Below, piece by piece: positions 1 through 8,865 of a DNA stretch of 64,000 nucleotides. Each line of letters opens with the position of its first letter. Position 1 is the first letter of the stretch. The translations under genes and the position numbers were made by a program. Source of the DNA: Enterococcus gilvus ATCC BAA-350 (GTDB lineage Bacteria; Bacillota; Bacilli; Lactobacillales; Enterococcaceae); NCBI RefSeq assembly GCF_000407545.1, contig NZ_ASWH01000001.1:2309501-2373500 (forward strand), given 5' to 3'. The notes beneath the pieces were generated by a model. The model was not told the origin of the DNA. It saw only the letters and a list, made by a program, of their open reading frames with translations, and ran no database searches.

Positions 1-568
1 CAGTTGCGCCGGTCTTAGTGATAATAGTATCTAACGCTTCATCCACTTCGCCGAATGTAGCAAGTGACGCAGCTCCGGCCGCAACGATCGGTGCCGTAAC
101 ACCTACTGTCATTTTTTCGCCAACACCTTTGATTTTATCGCCGGCTTCTTCAATTTTTTGTAGTTTATTTGCTGTATCAATTGAAACGTCGCCCTGTTTT
201 TTTAGCGCTTCATTTGTGTCATCAAGAGCATCTTTTAATTTATTTTCTCCAGTTTGAGATTCAAGCAATTTTTTGTACAGCTTCTCAGATTCAGCAGAGT
301 ATTTTCCTGTTTCATCTACTGATTTCTGATAAGCCTCTCTTAATTGCTCAGTTCTTTGACTTGCAAGTTGGACTTGTTTTTCAAGTTTTCGTTTCGCTGC
401 AGCTAGTTTTTCAGTTTGTGTTGCGTCTTTATCCATTGCAGATACCTGGTTTTTGTACTCGGTAGCTGCTAAGTTCATTTCTTTATTGATTTCTTTGACC
501 GTTTTGGCATAGGAAACTTCACCGTTGGTTTCAAAGTTCAAAATTACATCTGATTCTTTTTTGCTCAT
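1..568 (-). CDS. Phage tail tape measure protein, N-terminal part (3' end outside window)
   Basis: The visible 189 codons start with MSKKESDVILNFETNGEV at an ATG preceded by GGAAAGGAG. The first 130 residues are a Lys/Glu/Gln-rich coiled coil, followed by a hydrophobic Gly/Ala stretch (GVTAPIVAAGAASLATFGEV), a common beginning of tape measure proteins, which set tail length and help DNA ejection. It lies 16 bp after the end of the frameshifted tail chaperone, the standard siphophage order. The gene continues past position 1, so its length and any C-terminal peptidase domain are unknown. Confidence 0.9.
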   Translation of the reverse strand, partial: MSKKESDVILNFETNGEVSYAKTVKEINKEMNLAATEYKNQVSAMDKDATQTEKLAAAKRKLEKQVQLASQRTEQLREAYQKSVDETGKYSAESEKLYKKLLESQTGENKLKDALDDTNEALKKQGDVSIDTANKLQKIEEAGDKIKGVGEKMTVGVTAPIVAAGAASLATFGEVDEALDTIITKTGAT

Positions 569-583
569 CTTAGCGCTCCTTTC

Positions 584-1224
584 CTACCACCAAGGACTTT
601 TATCCATCGTGATTGATTCGGGTGGATCAAAGTCGGTATTGTTTTTTAGCCAATGAATATAAGATTTAAGCCACAAGTTAGGTGTAGACTTCAAAAAGAA
701 ACCCTCACTCCAATTCAATAGAGTAAGGGCTACATAAAGATAGAAGCTCCAAGGGGTTCCTATCTCTTCTGATTCTTTTTGTTTTTGTTTCTTTTTGGTT
801 GCGCTTTTTGAAAGTCTTGTGGCTTCTTCGATTTTTTTATGTCTTCCACCTGAAATGTTTGATCAGAAAAGATTTCCATGCATGCAGCATAGGCAGTCAG
901 TACGTCACCATTCATGCCGAGAAATTGGAAGATAACTTCTGGCGATTCTTCCAAACCGCCTGTTCGCAGCATGCCATAGATTAATGCACGCATGATTTTT
1001 AGATCAGTAGCTTTTAAACTGTTCGCTGCAATGCGACCACCGCTTCGCTTGATCATATCATTCATATCTTTTTCGAAAACAGAATAATCACCACCATAAA
1101 TGTCTGCGATATATTCCATCGTTTCCATCGTAAAAACTACGGGGAACTTATGCCCTTGGATCATGATCTCGCGTGAATTAGTTAAATCTTCAACATGAAT
1201 TCCATAATCGGCTAGTCTTGCCAT
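584..1224 (-). CDS. Tail assembly chaperone GT, -1 frameshift product
   Basis: The G reading frame (stop at 760-762) overlaps a -1 frame that stays open to a TAG at 584-586. The extension reads ESEEIGTPWSFYLYVALTLL and continues with further Trp-rich sequence for about 63 residues, ending 16 bp before the tape measure start. It has no start codon or ribosome site of its own. Siphophages commonly make a minor G-T fusion by -1 slippage, and this fits. The likely slip site is C-AAA-AAG at 775-781, within an A-rich run. The reading frame is seen directly; that slippage occurs is inferred from the family pattern. Confidence 0.78.
760..1224 (-). CDS. Tail assembly chaperone G (zero-frame product)
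   Basis: This 154-residue protein follows the major tail protein, sharing its last base, and precedes the tape measure gene. The sequence has the helical, acidic N-terminal part of gpG-type chaperones and ends in a very basic Lys/Asn/Gln tail encoded by A-rich codons, where the -1 shift would take place. Its family role is to coat the tape measure protein while the tail tube polymerises; it is not kept in the virion. Start ATG at 1224. Assignment rests on position and the overlapping -1 frame more than on sequence motifs. Confidence 0.8.
   Translation of the reverse strand: MARLADYGIHVEDLTNSREIMIQGHKFPVVFTMETMEYIADIYGGDYSVFEKDMNDMIKRSGGRIAANSLKATDLKIMRALIYGMLRTGGLEESPEVIFQFLGMNGDVLTAYAACMEIFSDQTFQVEDIKKSKKPQDFQKAQPKRNKNKKNQKR
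775..781 (-). promoter_or_regulatory. Candidate -1 slippery heptamer C-AAA-AAG
   Basis: In the zero frame of the G gene the codons AAC-AAA-AAG-AAT occur at 783-772. Slippage by -1 on AAA-AAG enters the frame that runs on to 584. A second CAAAAAG is at 791-797, but it is out of register with the zero frame. Confidence 0.5.
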
Positions 1225-1883
1225 TACTGGTCACCGCCTTCAACGGGAGGTGTTACTGCAGCTAACGTTTTCCACTGATCTTCACCATAAATCGGTTGCT
1301 TAATAAATTTTTCAAACAAACCTAACGAAGCGCCATCCCGATTTGAATCAAAACTGGCATACATGACATTATTGTATTTCAATCCTGTGGCAACCAAATT
1401 GGCAGTCACATCATCAATTTTTGTCTCGTCTTCGGCAGTAGCATATTCTTCATCAATTACATTGGAGAGTTGAGTGTTTGGATACCACACTGCTTTTTTT
1501 CCACCATTTTCAATGTTCCCAATAAAACCAAACGCAAAGTAAGGATATTCACGCGCCTTGTTTGTTGCGAATGTCACACCGCTTTCTGCTATTAATCCTT
1601 TCAGTTCGTCCATAACCTCGATCGGAATACCAACATGATCCAGTCCTAGTTCATGTTTAGTTTCTCGACTTACCCGACGAAACATCTTACTAGAAGCCCA
1701 TTTCTCCAAAGCCGATCCATTACCTTTTACAGCTAGTTTTGTGGCGATCGGCAAACGTACGATTTCTGCATAAGTCGGTGCAGTTCCAACCATATCCGGA
1801 GTTTTCATCATTGCGATTAAAATGTCGTCTAATCCTTCAAAATAATAAACATCTTGTTTTCCCAAGGAAATCATCCTTCCCAT
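1224..1883 (-). CDS. Major tail (tube) protein, phi13-like
   Basis: About 216-219 residues. Key segments are LGKQDVYYFEGLDDIL near the N-terminus and EYPYFAFGFIGNIENGGKKA in the middle, resembling the major tail proteins of Listeria, Staphylococcus and Enterococcus siphophages, which polymerise into the tail tube. It sits between the head-tail joining genes and the chaperone G gene. The start is uncertain: the ATG at 1883 has no ribosome site, the ATG at 1874 overlaps the upstream stop as ATGA, and a TTG at 1865 is well spaced from GGGAAGG. Translational coupling at 1874 seems as likely as the longest form. Confidence 0.85.
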   Translation of the reverse strand: MGRMISLGKQDVYYFEGLDDILIAMMKTPDMVGTAPTYAEIVRLPIATKLAVKGNGSALEKWASSKMFRRVSRETKHELGLDHVGIPIEVMDELKGLIAESGVTFATNKAREYPYFAFGFIGNIENGGKKAVWYPNTQLSNVIDEEYATAEDETKIDDVTANLVATGLKYNNVMYASFDSNRDGASLGLFEKFIKQPIYGEDQWKTLAAVTPPVEGGDQ

Positions 1884-2236
1884 AATTCAATTATTTTTTG
1901 CGTCATAATATTTTCAATTTCGTTTTTGTTTTGTTCGTATGTGCCGCTTGCAAAATGTTGCGCACGTTGACTTGTTGTCCCGTTTTCAGCAAAACGCCAA
2001 TAAAAAGCTGTTCCTTCAAAAGAAACGGTGACACGATCTTCTTCAATAGATACTTTAATCTGATCCGCCATATGCTTTTTTTTCATCAAAGACTTCGGCA
2101 CATTAGGAATCAACTGTTTCATATAGAAATTGGCAGCTTTTTCTAGAGACTCAATAGATATCTTTTTGACATCTACTTTTGCAAGCGTCCCTAGATAATC
2201 AGCCATATCTTGAAATCCATTGTTACTACTAGCCAT
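1871..2236 (-). CDS. HK97 gp10-like head-tail/tail completion protein
   Basis: About 121 residues. The pattern KKHMADQIKV followed by FYWRFAENGTTSQRAQHF is typical of the HK97 gp10 family of neck proteins, which join head and tail. Start chosen at ATG 2236, which overlaps the stop of the upstream gene and follows GAGGA; a TTG six bases earlier is the alternative. Its end overlaps the start of the major tail gene, so the late genes are translationally coupled here. Confidence 0.78.
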   Translation of the reverse strand: MASSNNGFQDMADYLGTLAKVDVKKISIESLEKAANFYMKQLIPNVPKSLMKKKHMADQIKVSIEEDRVTVSFEGTAFYWRFAENGTTSQRAQHFASGTYEQNKNEIENIMTQKIIELWEG

Positions 2237-2564
2237 CTTCAATCGTCCTCACTTGAATAAAGAAATTAGTTACTGTATCGTCATTTTCGTCTCCGACAAT
2301 TGACATTACACCGCTAGTTGTCACCTGTTTTACATCTAAAACTTTCATAATAGGCCGAAATTCTTTTTCGGTCCCTGTTGTAAACAAAGAGACTTGATAA
2401 AGCGGCATATATTTAAATACTCGACCGCTTGCCATTTTCATATCCTCAGAGATAAACGAGTAGACAATGTATGGATATTCTTGATATTTCGGTGCTTTAT
2501 CTCGAAACACAGGATACTTTGTTGCCTTCAGCAACTCTCGAAGCTTTTCTAAATTAATCGACAT
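2229..2564 (-). CDS. Probable tail terminator/head-tail joining protein
   Basis: 111 residues, beginning MSINLEKLRELLKATKYPVF. The YIVYSFISEDMKMASGRVFK segment and the size suit the small tail-completion proteins lying between the head closure and gp10-like genes. It overlaps both neighbours by 8-11 bp. I do not recognise a single named family with certainty, so the function is inferred from its place in the head-to-tail order. Confidence 0.6.
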   Translation of the reverse strand: MSINLEKLRELLKATKYPVFRDKAPKYQEYPYIVYSFISEDMKMASGRVFKYMPLYQVSLFTTGTEKEFRPIMKVLDVKQVTTSGVMSIVGDENDDTVTNFFIQVRTIEDG

Positions 2565-2880
2565 AAGCTAAACTCAACTCCATTTCCCGTTTATCCATAT
2601 TTGTGTAAATTCGAGTGATGTTATACGTCACAGAATCAATTCTCACGGCGTTTAACTTCTCAGTGATAGATTTATCCCACCGAACTTTAATCCGTCTGAC
2701 AACATCGGTTTTTGCTTGTTTTGATAGATACTTTTCTTGTGCTGTCACACCCAGCTCTTCGTAAAAGATTTCTCTTTTTTTTAAATAAACAACTTTTGGC
2801 CGATCATCTTCATCTACGCCGTTTTCAATATCTAAAAGATCAGCCTTCCACTTCATCCTGTTTTGCATCAGTTTCGGCAT
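2554..2880 (-). CDS. Head closure (SPP1 gp16-like) head-tail adaptor
   Basis: About 108 residues, small and beta-rich: REIFYEELGVTAQEKYLSKQ, then IKVRWDKSITEKLNAVRID and NITRIYTNMDKREMELSL. This pattern belongs to phage head-tail joining proteins, which plug the portal after packaging. Start set at ATG 2880 rather than the TTG two codons earlier. It overlaps the connector gene by about 40 bp. Confidence 0.75.
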   Translation of the reverse strand: MPKLMQNRMKWKADLLDIENGVDEDDRPKVVYLKKREIFYEELGVTAQEKYLSKQAKTDVVRRIKVRWDKSITEKLNAVRIDSVTYNITRIYTNMDKREMELSLAYVD

Positions 2881-3127
2881 CGTCAATCACCAGTCCTTCT
2901 TGTAAAATCAATGGAGTCAAAGCATTAAAAGCGGATTCCATTTCTTGTTCAGGAATTTTATAGAGCCAAAAAATACCACCAAGATAATAAGCCACTGGCG
3001 AATTTTCATCATCAGTGGCTCTTTTGGCATATTTTTTTCCCATATCCAGGTAAAAGGGAAGCAAAGTATCATCCATACCTTCTTCAAATTGTAGATGTTT
3101 TTTGAATTCATCCTCAGTTACTTCCAT
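2840..3127 (-). CDS. gp6-like head-tail connector
   Basis: 95 residues, acidic and mostly helical, with MEVTEDEFKKHLQFEEGMDD at the start. The size, helical content and place right after the capsid gene match HK97 gp6-like connectors, which form a ring beneath the portal. The start ATG at 3127 is 8 bp after the capsid stop. Confidence 0.78.
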   Translation of the reverse strand: MEVTEDEFKKHLQFEEGMDDTLLPFYLDMGKKYAKRATDDENSPVAYYLGGIFWLYKIPEQEMESAFNALTPLILQEGLVIDDAETDAKQDEVEG

Positions 3128-3135
3128 GAGATCAC

Positions 3136-4440
3136 CTACTGTGCTTTAATATCAAGACTATAAACAGGTGTTTCAAATGGTCCATAGATCAACTGGCCAT
3201 CATTGATGTGATAGATTTTGAATCCAATTTTGTTTTCTCGTGAGAATAATTCTGTCAATTTCTCAATTTCCATAGAACCAATTACGTCTTGAATATGGAA
3301 ATATGAGAAGTTACCAAAATAGATCATTGGTACTGATGGATCAAATTTTTTTCCAGTTTCATCATACTTGTCTGCATAGTCAGTTACTTCTACCGGATAA
3401 GTGAATAGTTTAAAGTCAAAATCATCGTTACCAGAATCCTTCAAAATAGGATTTCCAGTTGTATCCAGCATTGATTCTAATTCTGTTTGTGCTGCACGGT
3501 TGATCATCCAACGTGCGCCTGAACGCATAGCAGTTGGCAGGTTATTTTTCAACTGAACTAATTTCAAGTATGGATTTGTAGCTGTAGACGTAAACGCCAC
3601 TGCTTTCTTCGCTAGACATCCACTATTTGTAGGATTTGAGAAGTACCAGAATGTTTCTTTGCGTAAGTATGCTTTTTTCAACTCTTCGATCACAATTGCC
3701 TCAATATCAAAATCTGACATGTGAGTCAATTTCTTTGTAACTTTAATAATTGCATCAAACTCGATAGGGTCTAAATAAACATCATCGAATTCAATATCAG
3801 TGAACGGAATCAAATTATTCTCATCACGTTCAGTTGTAACTTCGTTAGCTTCCGCCTTCTTAACTTGTACAGGGAATCCTTGCGTACCTTTTGTAGGATG
3901 CACGGTAGCCAAACGACGTAACGGATTTTCTTCTTGCAGGTAAGAAATAATTTCCTTATTTAGTTCTTCCGGTACCAATACTTTCCCATTGTTAAATGCA
4001 ACACCGAAAGATCGTGCTTGTGGCCCATCAATTCGACCAGCTAAGTATCGTAAGAATGCACTACGTTTCGTTAATTTCTTCACTGCTTCTTCCCCTCTAC
4101 TAGATAATCCGCGGCCGATAATTCCTAATACACGACTACGTTCTTTTTCGTCAGCACCATCGCCGCCTTCATCAGATGGTTCAGGTTCTACATCTTCAAC
4201 AACATCATCTGTAGCAGCACCCAAATCTTCAACAACATCTTCCAGTTCAGTCACATCTTCTTCTGGCAATTCTGCAATAGCTTCGTCGATTTCTTCGAGT
4301 TCAGCAGTTACCTCTTCAACCTGTTCTTCGATGTCTGAAAGAGCATCACGAGTAACATTTTCTTCTTTCGCACGTGCTTCTAAATCCTTCAAGCGAGCTT
4401 TCAAATCCTTTTGACGTTTCAATAAGTACTTTTTATTCAT
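3136..4440 (-). CDS. HK97-family major capsid protein with scaffolding (delta) domain
   Basis: About 434 residues. Residues 1-110 are a strongly acidic coiled coil (the delta domain, which acts as internal scaffold and is removed by the prohead protease), followed by the HK97 fold starting near VLVPEELNKEIISYLQEENP. KGTQGFPVQV and the C-terminal part resemble phage capsid pfam05065 proteins. Start set at ATG 4440, which has GGAG nine bases upstream; the longer TTG start has none. Its first bases overlap the protease stop. Confidence 0.93.
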   Translation of the reverse strand: MNKKYLLKRQKDLKARLKDLEARAKEENVTRDALSDIEEQVEEVTAELEEIDEAIAELPEEDVTELEDVVEDLGAATDDVVEDVEPEPSDEGGDGADEKERSRVLGIIGRGLSSRGEEAVKKLTKRSAFLRYLAGRIDGPQARSFGVAFNNGKVLVPEELNKEIISYLQEENPLRRLATVHPTKGTQGFPVQVKKAEANEVTTERDENNLIPFTDIEFDDVYLDPIEFDAIIKVTKKLTHMSDFDIEAIVIEELKKAYLRKETFWYFSNPTNSGCLAKKAVAFTSTATNPYLKLVQLKNNLPTAMRSGARWMINRAAQTELESMLDTTGNPILKDSGNDDFDFKLFTYPVEVTDYADKYDETGKKFDPSVPMIYFGNFSYFHIQDVIGSMEIEKLTELFSRENKIGFKIYHINDGQLIYGPFETPVYSLDIKAQ

Positions 4441-5023
4441 GTGTGTATTCTCCAATCTTATCCAATATTTTTTTTCGTAATTTCAATGTTTCGATATTCT
4501 GTTCCTGGAACTTACTTCTAAGAGCTGCTTCGGTGTCATCATAGGCCGGAAGCGGCACAATGCTTACTTCCCACAACTCAACATTCGTAATCCTGATCAA
4601 TGGAATATCACCAGTAAAATCTTCTTCCTGGCCGGTTACCCAAAAACCAAAACTACATTGATTAATGTCACCACGTGACATCGACTCTTTCAGATCATTC
4701 GCAAAAGTGGTATTTGGCAAGGTAACTTCAAATCGCAAACCTTTTGAATCTTCTTCAAGAAACAATGTATTTGCGCTCGTGCGACCCAGCACATAATTCC
4801 AGTCATGATTGAATAGACATCGTACATCTTTGTTCTGTGATAACGATTCGTTGAATGCACCTGGTGCGATTTCTTCTTCATACCAACCATCAATGTTAGT
4901 TCGTGAATTAAAAACAGACGCATAACCTTCGATCACAGTTGCTTCACTGCCATCATTTAAGGTTCGCGTCTGCATATTTTGAATATTAAAACTTCGTCTT
5001 TCCAATTTAACCAGTTGAATCAC
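4433..5023 (-). CDS. Prohead protease (HK97/S78 family)
   Basis: 196 residues. The catalytic His is in RCLFNHDWNYVLGRT and the Ser in SRGDINQCSFGFWV, followed by ELWEVSIVPLPAY, the standard order of HK97 prohead proteases. It cleaves the capsid delta domain during maturation. The start is a GTG overlapping the portal gene end, with AGAAGG directly before it; a nearby TTG is an alternative. Confidence 0.92.
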   Translation of the reverse strand: MIQLVKLERRSFNIQNMQTRTLNDGSEATVIEGYASVFNSRTNIDGWYEEEIAPGAFNESLSQNKDVRCLFNHDWNYVLGRTSANTLFLEEDSKGLRFEVTLPNTTFANDLKESMSRGDINQCSFGFWVTGQEEDFTGDIPLIRITNVELWEVSIVPLPAYDDTEAALRSKFQEQNIETLKLRKKILDKIGEYTHE

Positions 5024-6173
5024 CTTCTTTCATTTTCGATTGATTCAAGTCAGCTAACTCATCTAGTCCTACCAAGTCTTTTGAAGCATAAAGCTTCGTT
5101 GATTCTTCGGTATTTAATCTTTCTAATCCCATATCTACTCGACCATCATCAGGAGTATATGCCATTGTTCGGATCAAACTAGAAACATTAGTGATCTTTT
5201 GTGACATGGTTAAGTATTTTTTGATATCAATATTCAAATTGATTCGTTTGCTGCTATCGGCTCCATAAAAAAGGAAAGTCAGATGTTCGCAAACATTTTG
5301 TACAAATGGATCCACTACAAAAGACTTCAAATATATTGCTGCCTTTTCCAAGTCGTTCTTCAAAAGTGCATTATAAGCATCAGGATCGAACCCAAGAAAC
5401 TTGGCCAGTTCCGGCTTGTAAACATTCAAATATTGAAGGATCTTGTCATCTTGTACAGGACTTTCAAAACCTTCAATCGAATAACCTTTAGATAAAGGAA
5501 TTATCAAAGTCTTTCCTTCGTCTTGAATTTCTTCTAGCAAACAAGTAATGGATTCCACCATTGTATTCTGCAGCGTATTCTTAGGAGACAAATGTGTTTC
5601 CAATTGCAGCAGATAGGCAAGGAGACCGCCTTTTTTATATTTGTCAGTCAATGCCTTTTCAGCATTCATAACACCTTCAAGTGTATTTTTTGCTAAATCA
5701 AGAATACCTACACCCTGATTGTTGGAAACTCCAATATTTTTTATCTGGCACACTTCATTTTGATAAAGAGTGTAGCCGTTGTATCTGAAACGTTTAATTG
5801 CTTGTTCCGTAATTTCTGGCTGAATATCTTTCATTATGTGCAGCTGATTAAGGTCCTTAACCACAAAGGTTTCGCCATTCAGTAAATAGACATTCGCCAT
5901 CAGTCGTTTAAATTCGAAACCGGTCAAATATCCATTTGGCCGATTCAATACTTTTAATACATCAGGATCCTTTATATTTGCTCCATTGTCGTCTTCGATT
6001 TCCCATTTACCACAAGCAAACATGTTACTGATTGCCGTCATATAATGATAGATATCGCTTGAAGACAAGATGTTGTCATCTGCTAATGCAACTTGTCCAG
6101 ATAGAATGGCGCTCCCTAGATCCGCTTTAGTAGAACTTTTTTTCATTTTTCGGAACCATGAACGAATTCCCAT
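5007..6173 (-). CDS. Portal protein (HK97 family)
   Basis: About 388 residues, a dodecameric ring at the capsid vertex through which DNA passes. RPNGYLTGFEFKRLMANVYL, then GETFVVKD and KYKKGGLLAYLLQLE are typical of the HK97-like portal family. Start set at ATG 6173, seven bases after AAAGGCGG; a GTG two codons earlier is less well placed. Downstream of TerL by 15 bp. Confidence 0.92.
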   Translation of the reverse strand: MGIRSWFRKMKKSSTKADLGSAILSGQVALADDNILSSSDIYHYMTAISNMFACGKWEIEDDNGANIKDPDVLKVLNRPNGYLTGFEFKRLMANVYLLNGETFVVKDLNQLHIMKDIQPEITEQAIKRFRYNGYTLYQNEVCQIKNIGVSNNQGVGILDLAKNTLEGVMNAEKALTDKYKKGGLLAYLLQLETHLSPKNTLQNTMVESITCLLEEIQDEGKTLIIPLSKGYSIEGFESPVQDDKILQYLNVYKPELAKFLGFDPDAYNALLKNDLEKAAIYLKSFVVDPFVQNVCEHLTFLFYGADSSKRINLNIDIKKYLTMSQKITNVSSLIRTMAYTPDDGRVDMGLERLNTEESTKLYASKDLVGLDELADLNQSKMKEGDSTG

Positions 6174-6188
6174 TAACACACCGCCTTT

Positions 6189-7922
6189 CTATTTTCTCTT
6201 GTATAGATTTTTAAGATAATCCGAATAATCTTCTTCGCTTCCAACATCATCCATTAGCGTCATACTTTCTTTATGGCCAATTAAAAAAGCCACGAAACCA
6301 TCTATATGTTCCGGTGACTTTCTCTTCGAAGGTGCCTTTTGATTGTTGATATTGGTTACTACTTTTGCATTGTTGGTACAAAATATAAATAGCGGATTAT
6401 CTGTTTTTACTCTGCCTTGATCCACTAACGATTCAAAATCATCAAATGGTTCATTCATGACAGCTGGATATTGTGGAACTTCCACGCAAACAAATCCATT
6501 CAACTCAAACCGTTCAACTAACTTTTCAGCCATCGCTGGATCATAATTGATTTGCATAATATCCAAATCATATTCTTCATACACCATCATGACGTATTCA
6601 TAAACAGCATCCTGGTCGATCGTACGGCCATCGCATAAGGTGACAAATCCAAGTTCCGCATAATGCTGATAAGGAACATTACGCAGCCGTTCCTTTTCTT
6701 CAACACCATGTGAAGGTATAAAATACATTTGTTTGACCAAAAGAATATTATTTCCTTCTTCATCATAAGTTGGTACATTTACAGAAACACACGTCAAATC
6801 TGTCGTACGTGACAAATCGATTCCAATGAATGCCTGATGTCCAGAGATATCGGCCAAATTATCAACCAAACAATTTTCTATTTGTTGTTTATCGAAATAG
6901 GTTTCAGCATAATTTACGAATACATCCAAATGCTTACTTAGAAATTCGGCTTTTCGAAATGGGTTTCGTTTGGCATCTTTGTACTCACCTTTCAAGAAAT
7001 CCATCGTCAAAGAGATTCCAAGATTCGGATTAACCATATTCCATACATCCGGATCCTCCCAGTTGTATCCTTTGTTTGGTTCATAGATCATGATTAACCA
7101 ATCATCATCATTATCGTTTTCTAAGATATCGATGCTGTCGGTATGAATTTGAACACCGAGTGCTCCGCTATTTTTACCTGCAGTAGAACAAATATTTAAG
7201 AATGGTTCCGGTTGTGAAGCCTGACCTGATTTCAAACTATCGTATCTTTCGGTGTCTGCCCATTCATGAACTTCATCAGCAACAACGATATAAGTGTTTT
7301 TACCATCTGTCTTTTCACGTTTTGAAAGTGCACGGAAAGTGTTGCTAAATTTAGAATCGTTTTCAAAGAAAGCATAGTTGATTGTCGTAACTTTCTTTTC
7401 TTTACGATAGACATAAGTACCATTAATCAGTTCTTTGTCGTTTTCGATAACGGTTGCCAGCGGATGCGCTACATTTTGAGCTTGGTCAAAGTCTGCAGCT
7501 ACACAATAGAATTGTGCGCCTTTAACACCTTCTCCGTACATTCCGTATAAAACGGGCGCGCCTTCCATCAAACTTTTTCCATTTTTCTTTGGAACCTGCA
7601 AATAAGTTTTTCTGATCACGCGAACATTCCTCTGCCATTGATCACTCCATTTTTGCCAACCATACATGTTTGAGAAATAGAACTTTTGCCAATCTTCTAA
7701 AATCAAAGGTTGTCCAGCCCATTCACCAGTCGAATGCTTGTAAAAGGTTTCGGTAAACAACAGCATGAGATTGGCTTTTTCCAAATCAAAAAAGATATCC
7801 TTCCGCTTTTTCCATTTGTTATAACGTTTCACCGCCAAATGAATTGTGTGAGGATATCTCTCTTTATGCCTTCTAACCGATTTAGCAAATTTATCCGCAT
7901 AATTGACATTCATATCAATCAT
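6189..7922 (-). CDS. Terminase large subunit
   Basis: 577 residues, the packaging motor. The ATPase domain has the Walker A-like VPKKNGKS near residues 110-117 and Walker B YIVVADEVHEW near 211-221; the nuclease domain begins at FIGIDLSRTTDLTCVSV, with acidic residues continuing to DGFVAFLIG. It belongs to the Phage_terminase_1 (HK97-type) group, usually cos packaging. Start codon overlaps the TerS stop as ATGA. Confidence 0.95.
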   Translation of the reverse strand: MIDMNVNYADKFAKSVRRHKERYPHTIHLAVKRYNKWKKRKDIFFDLEKANLMLLFTETFYKHSTGEWAGQPLILEDWQKFYFSNMYGWQKWSDQWQRNVRVIRKTYLQVPKKNGKSLMEGAPVLYGMYGEGVKGAQFYCVAADFDQAQNVAHPLATVIENDKELINGTYVYRKEKKVTTINYAFFENDSKFSNTFRALSKREKTDGKNTYIVVADEVHEWADTERYDSLKSGQASQPEPFLNICSTAGKNSGALGVQIHTDSIDILENDNDDDWLIMIYEPNKGYNWEDPDVWNMVNPNLGISLTMDFLKGEYKDAKRNPFRKAEFLSKHLDVFVNYAETYFDKQQIENCLVDNLADISGHQAFIGIDLSRTTDLTCVSVNVPTYDEEGNNILLVKQMYFIPSHGVEEKERLRNVPYQHYAELGFVTLCDGRTIDQDAVYEYVMMVYEEYDLDIMQINYDPAMAEKLVERFELNGFVCVEVPQYPAVMNEPFDDFESLVDQGRVKTDNPLFIFCTNNAKVVTNINNQKAPSKRKSPEHIDGFVAFLIGHKESMTLMDDVGSEEDYSDYLKNLYKRK

Positions 7923-8383
7923 TTAGATCCACCTGCCATTTTTTTGAATTGAATCAAACGGCCACTTTGTTCTTCTGGCTCGTCATTCTTCTTTTCTTGA
8001 TCTCGTTTATGTTCAGCGTTTAATGGATCTGCCGTGGCCAACTCGCCATGTTTCATATCCAATCCTAATGCATTCAAAAGCTTGGCTTTCTTCTCGCTCC
8101 ACACTTCAACTTGCTGTGCTAACGGATGCTTCATTTCGTTTCTGGATCCGTTTTTGTTCGTGTGCTGCTTCGTCGATCTAAAACCAGTATCTTTCCATTC
8201 GGAATACTTGATGTAATAGACTTCACACGCATCCAGATAGAGTTCAATTAAGGGATGAAGCACTGGTGTATAACGATTGAGATTTTTCAAGATTTCAATA
8301 ACACGTTCCCTCTCAAAGTCCTTTTGTACCAAGGCATCATCAAGTATTTTTTGCTTTTTCGATTTCCTACCAGCCACGTTCAT
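7919..8383 (-). CDS. Terminase small subunit (P27 family)
   Basis: About 152-154 residues. HPLAQQVEVWSEKKAKLLNA followed by LGLD is typical of P27-type small terminases, which recognise the packaging site and load TerL. The basic N-terminus (GRKSKKQKILDD) is the DNA-binding side. AAAGGGGG touches the ATG at 8383, while the GTG two codons later is better spaced, so the true start may be 8377. Confidence 0.88.
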   Translation of the reverse strand: MNVAGRKSKKQKILDDALVQKDFERERVIEILKNLNRYTPVLHPLIELYLDACEVYYIKYSEWKDTGFRSTKQHTNKNGSRNEMKHPLAQQVEVWSEKKAKLLNALGLDMKHGELATADPLNAEHKRDQEKKNDEPEEQSGRLIQFKKMAGGSK

Positions 8384-8481
8384 CCCCCTTTCTGTTTTTT
8401 GAAAATGTTCCGGAGGTGTCTGGAAGTGTGCCCCTACCCTATCCCCATAATTATTTTTAAAAATAAAAAGGAGAGGGGGGC
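8384..8481. other. Non-coding gap between terS and HNH gene; candidate cos region
   Basis: About 100 bp without a gene, with the G/C-rich block CCCCTACCCTATCCCC at 8431-8446 followed by an A/T-rich palindromic stretch. In cos-type phages with an HNH nuclease next to the terminase genes, the cohesive-end site often lies in this gap. No cos sequence can be proved by eye. Confidence 0.35.
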
Positions 8482-8865
8482 TTAAAAATAATTTGCCGGA
8501 TCATAACTGCACCGCAAACTTTTTTCTTTTTCGTCTTTTGGTTGATATTCGACTTTGGGATGACAAGATGAACAGACTAAACGACAATTCTCTTCGTCCA
8601 ATCTCAATTCAGGTCTTAACCAGATTGGTAACTTATGATCAACCTGACTATCACGACCAAAGACAGGTTTGCCACAAACAGTACATTTATAACCATCTCG
8701 AAACCGAACATAATCAGCCAACGATTTCCAATCATCAGATTTATAAAACGATCTGTTCTTTGAATAATAACGTTTAGCAACTTTCTTCTTTCGCTTGTGT
8801 TCTTCACAATACTGACCACGCTCTATTAGATTGCGGCAGCCTTCTTGCCGGCAATACTTAGCCAT
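8482..8865 (-). CDS. HNH endonuclease of the packaging module
   Basis: 127 residues. Zinc-binding pairs CTVCGK and CSSCH flank the HNH core QVDHKLPIWLRPEL and LDEENCRLVC; an extra Cys/His cluster lies in the first 30 residues (YCRQEGCRN, YCEEH). HNH proteins beside terminase genes are needed for cos cleavage in related phages. Start set at ATG 8865, overlapping the stop of the upstream gene; the long upstream extension in this frame lies inside that gene and is rejected. Confidence 0.9.
   Translation of the reverse strand: MAKYCRQEGCRNLIERGQYCEEHKRKKKVAKRYYSKNRSFYKSDDWKSLADYVRFRDGYKCTVCGKPVFGRDSQVDHKLPIWLRPELRLDEENCRLVCSSCHPKVEYQPKDEKEKSLRCSYDPANYF

Noticed and set aside
3989..4414. Ser/Thr-rich + strand ORF
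   Set aside because: Antisense shadow of the acidic coiled coil of the capsid gene.
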